Shown in pieces: positions 26,201-33,314 of a stretch of DNA of 64,000 bases. The position numbers and the translations under genes are program-made. The notes under the pieces are model-generated. The model saw nothing but the letters and a program-made list of their open reading frames with translations. It did no database searches and was not told the DNA's origin. The stretch is taken from contig NZ_JADBGR010000107.1 in assembly GCF_014892515.1 (NCBI RefSeq), forward strand, positions 332,809 to 396,808, given 5' to 3'. Position 1 is the first letter of the stretch; each line of letters opens with the position of its first letter. Source of the DNA: Myceligenerans pegani. Its GTDB lineage: Bacteria; Actinomycetota; Actinomycetes; Actinomycetales; Cellulomonadaceae.

Positions 26201-27340
26201 GTGGTCACCGTCCTGCGCTCCATCTGGCATGAGTCGCGGCCTGCTGACGTCCCACCCATCGGTCGTCTCGACTGGCTGCTGGTGGGCGTGTTTGCCGCCG
26301 CCACCTTGGTCGAGGGCATCGTCCGGCCGGGTTTGGCCTGGCGACCCCTTGTGACGGTGCTCGCCCTGATGCTGATGCCGGCTCTGCTCTGGCGGCGTGG
26401 CCGCCCGCTGATCGCCGCCCTGGTCGGGTGGGGCGTCGCCGGGCTGCTCTCGGTCCTCCAGCTGGCTGCGCACGCCGGGGACGTCGGCCTCTACTCCATG
26501 ATGGCTGTCCTGATCCTGCCCTACTCCCTGGTGCGGTGGGGCTCGGGCCGGGAGATCGTCCTGGGGACGGCGTTCGTGACGGTCGTCGTCGCTCTCGGGA
26601 TGTACGCCTCCGCCGGGGGCTGGGCCGACGTCTTCGGCGGGAGCGTCCTCCTGCTGTCGCTCGTCGCCCTCGCGGCGGTGTTCCGCAACCGCGCGGACGT
26701 CTGGCATCGCCGGCACCGCGAGATCCGCAACCAGGAGCGGGTGGCGCTGGCGCGCGAGCTGCACGACACCGTGGCCCATCATGTCTCGGCCATCGCGGTG
26801 CAGGCGCAGGCCGGTGGCGTGGTCGCCGGCATCCAGCCGGAGAAGGCTGCCGAGGTCCTGGCCACGATCGAGTCCGAGGCGTCGCGAACCCTGGCGGAGA
26901 TGAGATCCATGGTGCGGGTGCTGCGTGAGAAGGAAGCCGTCGCCTACTCACCGCAGCCGGGTGTCGCGGACCTGCCTGCCCTGGCGCGTGCCGACGCGAC
27001 GCCCGCCGTCGAGGTCTCGCTGGACGGTTCGTTGGCCCCGCTGGCAGGACCCGTGGACGCCGCGCTCTACCGGCTCGCGCAGGAGGCTCTCACCAACGCC
27101 GTACGGCACGCCCGGAACGCGACCCGCGTAGGGATCGACGTACGCCGGGAGGGCAAGGCCGTCAGACTGCGTGTCAGCGACGACGGACAGACCGAGCCGG
27201 GGCCGGCCCCGGAGCCTGGGTTCGGCCTGCTGGGCATGTCCGAACGCGCCCAGCTCCTCGGCGGATCGCTCTCCGCGGGGCCGGGGCCCAGGGGTGGCTG
27301 GGTGGTCGAGGCCGTGCTGCCGGTCGAGGCGTCGGCATGA
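26201..27340 (+). CDS. NarL-type sensor histidine kinase
   Basis: The 379-aa kinase has an N-terminal membrane domain of five or six helices (about residues 22-165), a HisKA_3 dimerisation and phosphoacceptor region with ARELHDTVAHHVSAI (His188), and a HATPase domain with EALTNAVRHARNAT and FGLLGMSERAQLLGG. The sensor part is all membrane with no large extracytoplasmic loop, so it may sense membrane or intramembrane stress. Its stop overlaps the start of the response regulator as ATGA, and the two form a pair. The target is unknown. Confidence 0.9.
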   Translation: MVTVLRSIWHESRPADVPPIGRLDWLLVGVFAAATLVEGIVRPGLAWRPLVTVLALMLMPALLWRRGRPLIAALVGWGVAGLLSVLQLAAHAGDVGLYSMMAVLILPYSLVRWGSGREIVLGTAFVTVVVALGMYASAGGWADVFGGSVLLLSLVALAAVFRNRADVWHRRHREIRNQERVALARELHDTVAHHVSAIAVQAQAGGVVAGIQPEKAAEVLATIESEASRTLAEMRSMVRVLREKEAVAYSPQPGVADLPALARADATPAVEVSLDGSLAPLAGPVDAALYRLAQEALTNAVRHARNATRVGIDVRREGKAVRLRVSDDGQTEPGPAPEPGFGLLGMSERAQLLGGSLSAGPGPRGGWVVEAVLPVEASA

Positions 27341-27993
27341 GCATCCGTGTCGTCGTGGCCGACGACCAGGACCTGGTCCGGACCGGGCTGGTGATGATCC
27401 TCGGCGCGCAGCCCGACCTCGAGGTCGTGGGGGAGGCGGCAGACGGGCTCGCAGCGCTCGACCTGGCCACCCGGCTGCGTCCCGATGTCCTCCTCGTCGA
27501 CATCCGGATGCCCGGGCTCGACGGCGTCGAGGTGACGCGGCGCCTGGCCGGGCCGGACGTGACGGACCCGATGGCGGTCGTCGTGATCACCACCTTCGAC
27601 CTCGATGAGTACGTCCTCGGCGCCCTCCGCGCCGGCGCCCGCGGCTTCCTGCTCAAGAACGCCGGGCCGGAGCTCCTCGTGCAGGCCATCCACGCGGCGG
27701 CCAACGGGGACGCGCTGATCGCCCCTGACGTGACCCGCCGGCTGCTGGCGACCTTCGCCGGCCAGGCGCCGGTGGTACCGGTCCAGCCCACCGACCCCCT
27801 CACCGAGCGCGAGGAGGAGGTGCTCGCGCTGGTCGCACGGGGCCGGACCAACGCCGAGATCGCCACCGAACTCTTCGTCGCCCTGAGCACGGTCAAGACC
27901 CACGTCGCGTCGTTGATGACCAAGCTCGGCGCCCGCAACCGCGTCGAGATCGCGGTGTGGGCATACGACACCAGACGCGCACGAGCCGAGTAG
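27337..27993 (+). CDS. NarL/FixJ-family response regulator
   Basis: The 218-aa protein has a receiver domain with the DDQ acidic pocket at the start, phosphoacceptor Asp55 in LLVDIRMPG, Thr in VVITTF and Lys in FLLKNAG. A C-terminal LuxR helix-turn-helix follows (LTEREEEVLALVARGRTNAEIATELFVALSTVKTHV). It overlaps the kinase gene by 4 nt. No target promoter is recognisable nearby. Confidence 0.92.
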   Translation: MSIRVVVADDQDLVRTGLVMILGAQPDLEVVGEAADGLAALDLATRLRPDVLLVDIRMPGLDGVEVTRRLAGPDVTDPMAVVVITTFDLDEYVLGALRAGARGFLLKNAGPELLVQAIHAAANGDALIAPDVTRRLLATFAGQAPVVPVQPTDPLTEREEEVLALVARGRTNAEIATELFVALSTVKTHVASLMTKLGARNRVEIAVWAYDTRRARAE

Positions 27994-28077
27994 CGGGTAC
28001 TGATCGCAATGTAGGCCCGTGGGACCATCTGGCCTGCTCCAGACGGCGCTGCCGCCCTCCCATCCGACGTGCCTGGG

Positions 28078-28737
28078 TCACGACCGCTCGGTGGCCGCGT
28101 CGTGCGCCTTGTGCTCCCGCGGTGTGTCCAGCCCGGTCACGATGAGCCCCAGCGCCGAGCCGAAGTCGTCGGTGGCCGGCCGGCGCGGCCCGGCCGCGTC
28201 TTCCGGTGTGAGCGTGTTCGGTGCGCCAAGGACGCCCAGGGTCTCGGCCTGCATGCGCTGCTGCTCGTGGAAGGTGTAGCCGACCACGAAGTGCGTGATG
28301 GCCTCCGCTGCCGTGGTGGCGAGCGATTCCGGTCTTCCCAGCCGGCGAGCGGTCGCCGCGAGCGCGGCGTGGAGTGGCGGAGCGACCAGGCCGAGCGCGA
28401 GGGAGCTGGACACCAGTTCCGCTCCGTCGCGGTAGGCCAGGAGGCGGTCACGCAGTTGCGTGCCGAGGGTGGATGCCTCGGTCTGCAGCGATGGTGCGTT
28501 CGATCCCGTTGCCGCGATCGGGGCGAGGATCCGGCCGCTCACGGCCGCCAGGAGCGCCTGCTTGCTGTCGAAGTGCCAGTAGAGCGCGCTGGGCTGCACC
28601 CCCAGGACGTCGGCGAGGCGGCGCATCGTCAGCCCGGGCAGGCCCTGGTCGTCCAGGAGACCGAGGGCGGCGTCGACGACGTCGTCGCGGGAGTGGCGCG
28701 GCCGCGTGGCGCGCGGGTTTGCCGACCGGTCGTCCAT
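28078..28737 (-). CDS. bioQ: TetR-family biotin regulator BioQ
   Basis: The 219-aa TetR protein has a helix-turn-helix (LTMRRLADVLGVQPSALYWHFDSKQALL, about residues 36-63) and a TetR-like C-terminal domain (HFVVGYTFHEQQR). It diverges from bioY across 75 bp, and the gap contains TGAAC-N3-GTTCA, which matches the published Corynebacterium BioQ motif. BioQ represses biotin uptake and synthesis genes and replaces the DNA-binding role of BirA in many actinobacteria. TAGGCT sits 6 nt before the ATG on the leftward strand, so bioQ is probably leaderless and autoregulated. Confidence 0.85.
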   Translation of the reverse strand: MDDRSANPRATRPRHSRDDVVDAALGLLDDQGLPGLTMRRLADVLGVQPSALYWHFDSKQALLAAVSGRILAPIAATGSNAPSLQTEASTLGTQLRDRLLAYRDGAELVSSSLALGLVAPPLHAALAATARRLGRPESLATTAAEAITHFVVGYTFHEQQRMQAETLGVLGAPNTLTPEDAAGPRRPATDDFGSALGLIVTGLDTPREHKAHDAATERS

Positions 28738-28745
28738 GTCGCTAG

Positions 28746-28800
28746 CCTACCCGAACATCGTTCACCTGAACGGTGTTCAGGTGAACGATGTTCGGGTAGG
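28746..28800. promoter_or_regulatory. 55-bp perfect palindrome, three overlapping BioQ boxes
   Basis: The arms 28746-28771 and 28775-28800 are perfectly complementary over 26 bp around a GGT centre. The centre reads TGAACGGTGTTCA, a full BioQ box. Each arm holds one more near-consensus box (CGAACATCGTTCA and TGAACGATGTTCG). The palindrome fills most of the gap between bioQ and bioY and overlaps the bioQ -10. Confidence 0.85.
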
Positions 28801-28812
28801 TGGGAGGTAGCT

Positions 28813-29439
28813 GTGAGTGACCGACGTGGAGCTGATCGGCTGCGGCTGGATGCGACGGACATGGCACGGGTGGGCGTGTTCGCCGGGATCACGGCCGCGC
28901 TGGGGCTGCCGGGTGGATTCACGGTGCTCGGCGGTGTGCCGATCACCGCGCAGACGCTCGGGGTGATGCTGGCGGGCGCGATCCTCGGGCCGCGGCTCGG
29001 CGCGCTCTCGATGACGGTGTTCATGGGTCTGGTCGCCGCGGGGCTGCCCCTGCTCGCGGGCGGGCGTGGAGGGGCCGCGGTGTTCGTCGGCCCGTCGGGC
29101 GGCTATGCCATCGGCTGGATCGCCGGCGCTTTCGTGATCGGGGCGATCGTGCACGCGGGCGGCCGCAAGCCGGTCTGGTGGCGGACGCTGCTCGGAATGC
29201 TGGTGGGCGGCATCGTGGTGGTCTATGCGTTCGGCATCCCGGTGCAGAGCGCGGTCACCCACCTGCCGCTCGGCCAGACGGTGCTGGCAAGCCTGGTGTT
29301 CGTCCCCGGGGATCTCGTCAAGGCCGTCGTCGCCGTCCTGGTGGTGGGCACCCTCGTCCGTGCCTATCCGCGCGCGTTCCGGCGTGAGTGGGTTTCCGGA
29401 CGCTTGCCTGCCGCGGAGACGGGTGGGGCGCACCGTTGA
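28813..29439 (+). CDS. bioY: Biotin ECF transporter S component BioY
   Basis: This 208-aa membrane protein binds biotin for the energy-coupling-factor transporter. It shows the BioY pattern: VPITAQTLGVMLAGAILGPRLGALSM, GLPLLAGGRGG, FVGPSGGYAIGWIAGAF and a closing FVPGDLVKAVVAVLV. About six membrane helices are visible. The GTG at 28813 follows GGGAGG. Its TGA overlaps the TTG start of the AMP-ligase gene. Expression is expected to be repressed by BioQ through the adjoining palindrome. Confidence 0.93.
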   Translation: MSDRRGADRLRLDATDMARVGVFAGITAALGLPGGFTVLGGVPITAQTLGVMLAGAILGPRLGALSMTVFMGLVAAGLPLLAGGRGGAAVFVGPSGGYAIGWIAGAFVIGAIVHAGGRKPVWWRTLLGMLVGGIVVVYAFGIPVQSAVTHLPLGQTVLASLVFVPGDLVKAVVAVLVVGTLVRAYPRAFRREWVSGRLPAAETGGAHR

Positions 29440-30539
29440 CGCGGATCATTCCGCTGCGCGCTCCGGCCGGGGAACTTCTGGGCCGCATCCGCCGGGTCCG
29501 GGAGGCAGGCGACGTGCCGCTGGTCGGTGACGAGCGCCTGCCCGAGGCCCAGTGGGCCGCCGTCCGCGACCTCGTCGACGGTGCGGCCGTGCCCCCGGGG
29601 ACGGCGTGGGCAACCCTGACCTCGGGAAGCAGCGGGACGCCGCGCGTGGTCCTGCGGACGGCCGAGTCCTGGAGCTCGTCCTGGTCCGAGGTCTCGGCGC
29701 TGTTGGGGGCGTCCGACGAGGACCGGGTTCTCTGCCCGGCGCCGCCGTCGTCGTCGTTGACGCTGTTCTCCCTGGCCCATGCGCTCGAAGGTGGCGGCCC
29801 TCGGCCCGTGCTCGGCCGGAGCGCGGCCGGCGCCACGTGCTTCCACGGGACGCCGCAGGGGCTGCGGGAACTGCTTGCCGCGGACGGGCCGCCGACCGTG
29901 CGTACGGCGCTTGTCGGGGGTTCTCACCTGGACCCCGCCCTGCGCGCTGCCGCGGAGGCGCGCGGGATCCGGGTCGTCGCGTACTACGGGGCCGCCGAGC
30001 TGTCGTTCGTCGCCCTCGACGACGGCAGCGGCCTGAGGCCGTTCCCCGGGGTCCACGTCGAGATCCGCTCCGGGCAGCTGTGGGTGCGCTCGCCGTACAC
30101 CGCTCTGGGCTACCTCGGGCGGCCCGGGCCGCTGCGCGTCGACGGGGACTGGGCCACGGTCGGCGACCTCGCCGAGATCACGGGCGGCGCGTTGCGGCTG
30201 CGCGGCCGCGCGGACGGCGCCATCGTCACCGCCTCCGCGACGGTGATCCCCGAAGAGGTCGAGGTGGCCCTGCGCACCGTGCCGGAGGTCGGCGACGCCG
30301 TCGTGTTCGGCCTTCCCGCACGCGTCGTAGGCGAGCTCGTCGCCGCGCTGATCGAACCGGTCGACACCGGTGTCGACGTCGCGACGCTGCGCCGGGCCGC
30401 GGCCGCTCTCCTCGCGCCCGCGAGCCGTCCCCGGGTCTGGTTCACCGGGCAGATACCCCGCACCCCGGCCGGCAAGCCCGCGCGGGCGGAGACACTGCGC
30501 CGGGCACGTTCCGGGGAGGTGGCCCGTCTTGGCAGATGA
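29436..30539 (+). CDS. AMP-forming acyl-CoA synthetase-like protein, YhfT-like
   Basis: The 367-aa adenylate-forming enzyme has the P-loop TSGSSGTPRVV, the YYGAAE motif, GDLAEI, RGRADGAIVTASATVIP and a C-terminal PRTPAGK with the catalytic lysine. It is short for the ANL family, with a reduced N-terminal domain. The next gene is a thiolase. The set bioY, ligase, thiolase matches Bacillus subtilis yhfU-yhfT-yhfS, which is biotin regulated there by BirA. The substrate is unknown. A CoA-thioester step feeding or salvaging pimelate is a plausible inference. The TTG start overlaps the bioY stop. Confidence 0.8.
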   Translation: MTRIIPLRAPAGELLGRIRRVREAGDVPLVGDERLPEAQWAAVRDLVDGAAVPPGTAWATLTSGSSGTPRVVLRTAESWSSSWSEVSALLGASDEDRVLCPAPPSSSLTLFSLAHALEGGGPRPVLGRSAAGATCFHGTPQGLRELLAADGPPTVRTALVGGSHLDPALRAAAEARGIRVVAYYGAAELSFVALDDGSGLRPFPGVHVEIRSGQLWVRSPYTALGYLGRPGPLRVDGDWATVGDLAEITGGALRLRGRADGAIVTASATVIPEEVEVALRTVPEVGDAVVFGLPARVVGELVAALIEPVDTGVDVATLRRAAAALLAPASRPRVWFTGQIPRTPAGKPARAETLRRARSGEVARLGR

Positions 30540-31656
30540 CGCCGTCATCATCGCCGCCCGCCGGACACCGATCGCCACCCGCGGCCGCGGGCTCTCCGGC
30601 CTGCGGCTCGAGGATCTCGCCGCACCCGCGATCAGGGCCGCGCTCGAGGACGCCGCCACCGCTGCGGGGTGCGACATCCGACCCGCCGACGTCGTACTCG
30701 GCAACTGCATGGGGCCCGGCGGGAACCCCGCCCGCGTGTCCGCCCTGGCCGCCGGGCTCGGCGTCGAGATGCCCGGTGCGACCGTGGACCGCCAGTGCGG
30801 CAGTGGCCTCGCGGCCGTCATCGACGCCTGCGCCGCCATCCGGTCCGGGGATGCCCGCCCGCGCGTGGCCGGCGGCGTGGAGAGCGCCTCCACCGCCCCC
30901 GTCCGCTCGCTGGACGGCGTGCCGTACAGCCGCGCGCCCTTCGTGCCGGCAGGCTGGCCCGATCCGGACATGCTCCAGGCCGCCGACGATCTCGCCCGCG
31001 CCCGCGGGATCGGCCGTGACCGACAGGAGGCCCACGCGCTCCGCAGCCACCAGCGGGCACGCGCCGCGCGGGACGCGGGACGCCTCACCGGCGAGATCGT
31101 CCGCGTGGCGGGGCGGGTGGCCGACGAGATCGTCGGCCACGCGGAGGCCCTGCTTCCCCGCCTCGCGCCTCTCGTGCCGGGCGGCACCGTGACGGCCGGA
31201 ACGGCGACGCGGATCAGCGACGGCGCCGCGGCCGTCGTCGTCGTACCCCGACAGGGCTCGGGCGGCACGGCCGGGCTCCTCCTGCGGGGGTCCGCGATCG
31301 TCGGCTGCGACCCCCGGCTGCCCGGCATCGGCGCGGCGCCGGCCACGCTCGCGGCGCTCGAGAACGCGGAGGCGACCGTGCCGCAGATCGCCGCGTTCGA
31401 GATCGTCGAGGCGTTCGCGGCGCAATCGCTCGCGGTGCTCGACCTGCTTGGCATCGCCGACGACGACCCGCGCGTCTGCGCCGACGGCGGCTCGCTCGCC
31501 CTCGGCCACCCCTGGGGCGCCAGCGGCGCGGTGAGCGTGGTCCGGCTCTTCAGCCGCTTGATCCACGACGGTGCACCCCCGGGGACCCTCGGCGTGGCCG
31601 CGGCCTCCGTCGGGGGCGGCATGGGCGTGGCCGTCGTCGTGGAGGTGGTCCGATGA
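30529..31656 (+). CDS. Thiolase-like protein, YhfS-like, altered active site
   Basis: The 375-aa protein has the thiolase nucleophile region DRQCGSGLAAV and GGSLALGHPWGASGA with the catalytic His. Two usual features are changed: the NEAFA motif reads VEAFA, and the second cysteine (usually C-x-GGG near the C-terminus) is Ser in ASVGGGMG. Thiolases need that cysteine as acid/base for Claisen chemistry, so it may perform a different or partial reaction. It is coupled to the ligase gene (TTG start overlapping its end, preceded by GGGGAGG) and to bioM by ATGA. Confidence 0.8.
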   Translation: MADDAVIIAARRTPIATRGRGLSGLRLEDLAAPAIRAALEDAATAAGCDIRPADVVLGNCMGPGGNPARVSALAAGLGVEMPGATVDRQCGSGLAAVIDACAAIRSGDARPRVAGGVESASTAPVRSLDGVPYSRAPFVPAGWPDPDMLQAADDLARARGIGRDRQEAHALRSHQRARAARDAGRLTGEIVRVAGRVADEIVGHAEALLPRLAPLVPGGTVTAGTATRISDGAAAVVVVPRQGSGGTAGLLLRGSAIVGCDPRLPGIGAAPATLAALENAEATVPQIAAFEIVEAFAAQSLAVLDLLGIADDDPRVCADGGSLALGHPWGASGAVSVVRLFSRLIHDGAPPGTLGVAAASVGGGMGVAVVVEVVR

Positions 31657-32360
31657 ACACCATCGAACTGAAGAACGTGAGCGTGCGGCTGGGCGAGGTG
31701 GACGCGCTGCGGGAGGCCTCCGTGGCGCTGGACGGACGGACCATCGCGGTCATCGGCGACAACGGATCCGGGAAGTCGACGCTCGCGCGCGTCGTCGGCG
31801 GGCTTGTCCCGGCCAGGGCCGGCGAGGTCCGGGTGCTCGGGCTCGATCCGGTCCGTCAGGCGGCCGAACTCCGTCGCCGCGTCGCGTTCGTGTTCAGCAA
31901 CCCCGACGCCCAGATCATCATGCCGACCGTCGCGGAGGACGTGGCGTTCTCGCTGCGCGACCGCGGGATGAGCCGCCGGGAGCGCTCCGAGCGGGTCGCG
32001 GCAGCGCTCGACCGCTTCGGGCTCACCGAACTCGCCGCCCGCAGCTCGCACGACCTGTCCGGAGGGCAGAAGCAACTCCTCGCGCTCTGCGGCGCGCTCG
32101 TCCGGGAGCCGGAGCTCGTCATCGCCGACGAGCCCACCGCCTTCCTGGACGCCCGGAACGCCCGCCGCATCACCGCCCATCTCTTCGACGGCGGCCCCCA
32201 CCGCCTGCTCCTGGTCACCCACGACCTCTCCCTCGCGCGGCGCTGCGAATGCGCCGTGCTCGTCGCCGGAGGCCGCGTCGTCCTCGCGGGAGACCCGGGC
32301 CTCGTCATTGCCGCCCACGAGAAGAGCCTCGATGATCACCCTCTACCGCCCCGGGGATAG
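31653..32360 (+). CDS. bioM: Biotin ECF transporter ATPase BioM
   Basis: The 235-aa ABC ATPase has Walker A GDNGSGKST, the ECF-type Q-loop region FSNPDAQIIMPTV, the signature DLSGGQKQLLAL, Walker B LVIADEPTAFLD and the H-loop VTHD. It powers BioY with BioN. It starts within the thiolase stop as ATGA and overlaps bioN by 29 nt, so expression is strongly coupled. Confidence 0.93.
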   Translation: MNTIELKNVSVRLGEVDALREASVALDGRTIAVIGDNGSGKSTLARVVGGLVPARAGEVRVLGLDPVRQAAELRRRVAFVFSNPDAQIIMPTVAEDVAFSLRDRGMSRRERSERVAAALDRFGLTELAARSSHDLSGGQKQLLALCGALVREPELVIADEPTAFLDARNARRITAHLFDGGPHRLLLVTHDLSLARRCECAVLVAGGRVVLAGDPGLVIAAHEKSLDDHPLPPRG

Positions 32361-32934
32361 CCTCTGGCACCGGCTGCCCACGGGTCGGAAGGCGGCCCTG
32401 CTGGCGGCCCTCGTGCTCGGGATCTCGCTGGTACCGGTCAGCTGGGCCTGGTGGGGTGCCCTGATCCCGGCCGCCGTCTGCCTGGGCTGCTACGCGGTCC
32501 CGGGAATCGGCGTGACACGGCTCCTGGCACAGGCCTGGGCGGCGCGCTGGATCATCCTCGTCACCCTCGCCGGCCAGCTGCTGTTCCTGGGGCCACAGCC
32601 CGCCGTCGTGAACACCGCCCGCGTGGTCGCGATCATCGCCGTCGCCACGCTGCTCGCGCTCACCACCCAGGTCACCGAGTTGCTCGACGCGATCGAACGC
32701 GGACTGGCCCCCCTCGCCCGGCTCGGCGTGGATCCACGCCGAGCCGGGCTGCTGCTGACCGTCACGCTGACCACACTGCCGGTCCTCGCCCGTGCCGCCG
32801 GCCACGTCCGGGAGGCGCAGCGCGCCCGCGGGGCCCGTCCCCGCCTGCGGCTGTTCGTCGTGCCGTTCCTCGTCGTCGCGCTGAAGCACGCCGACGAGCT
32901 CGGCGAGGCGCTCACGGCGCGGGGCGTGCGATGA
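32332..32934 (+). CDS. bioN: Biotin ECF transporter T component BioN
   Basis: This 200-aa membrane protein couples BioM to BioY. It has about four or five helices and the EcfT coupling motif ARGARPR near residue 172. The ATG at 32332 (MITLYRPGDS) lies inside the end of bioM; no later start would leave a complete protein. Its TGA overlaps the ATG of the CHY zinc-finger gene. Confidence 0.9.
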   Translation: MITLYRPGDSLWHRLPTGRKAALLAALVLGISLVPVSWAWWGALIPAAVCLGCYAVPGIGVTRLLAQAWAARWIILVTLAGQLLFLGPQPAVVNTARVVAIIAVATLLALTTQVTELLDAIERGLAPLARLGVDPRRAGLLLTVTLTTLPVLARAAGHVREAQRARGARPRLRLFVVPFLVVALKHADELGEALTARGVR

Positions 32935-33245
32935 CGCCGCGCGTACACGGCCCGACCGTCGACGAGCACACCCGCTGCATCCACTACCGGACGGCGCTCG
33001 ACATCATCGCGATCCGCTTCGCCTGCTGCGGCCGCTACTACCCGTGCCACCTCTGCCACGAACAGACCGCCGCGCACCCCGCACGCCCCTGGCCCGCAGG
33101 GTCCGGCGACGTACGCGCCGTCCTGTGCGGACAGTGCTGGAGCGAACTGACGATCGCGGACTACATCGCGGCAAGCGCATGCCCCCGGTGCGACGCCGGC
33201 TTCAACCCGCGCTGCGCGCTGCACCACCCGCTGTACTTCGGGTGA
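32931..33245 (+). CDS. CHY-type zinc-finger protein
   Basis: The 104-aa protein has the CHY zinc-finger pattern: CIHY, FACCGRYYPCHLCH, VLCGQCW, CPRCDAGFNPRCALHH. This gives enough Cys and His for three zinc sites. It is coupled to bioN by an ATGA overlap and closes the operon. CHY proteins of this size are common in bacteria but uncharacterised. A role in zinc- or thiol-dependent steps of biotin metabolism is only suggested by position. Confidence 0.8.
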   Translation: MTPRVHGPTVDEHTRCIHYRTALDIIAIRFACCGRYYPCHLCHEQTAAHPARPWPAGSGDVRAVLCGQCWSELTIADYIAASACPRCDAGFNPRCALHHPLYFG

Positions 33246-33314
33246 GGGGAGGCCGCCGGCCCTTGTCGCGGAGCACCTCGGCACGCTCGTCGCCGCCCTC
33301 CCCTCGGCCGGCAG

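Noticed and set aside
29364-32339. A 991-codon leftward open frame across bioY, the ligase, the thiolase and bioM
   Set aside because: All forward genes in the same span have clear motifs. The antisense frame has none.
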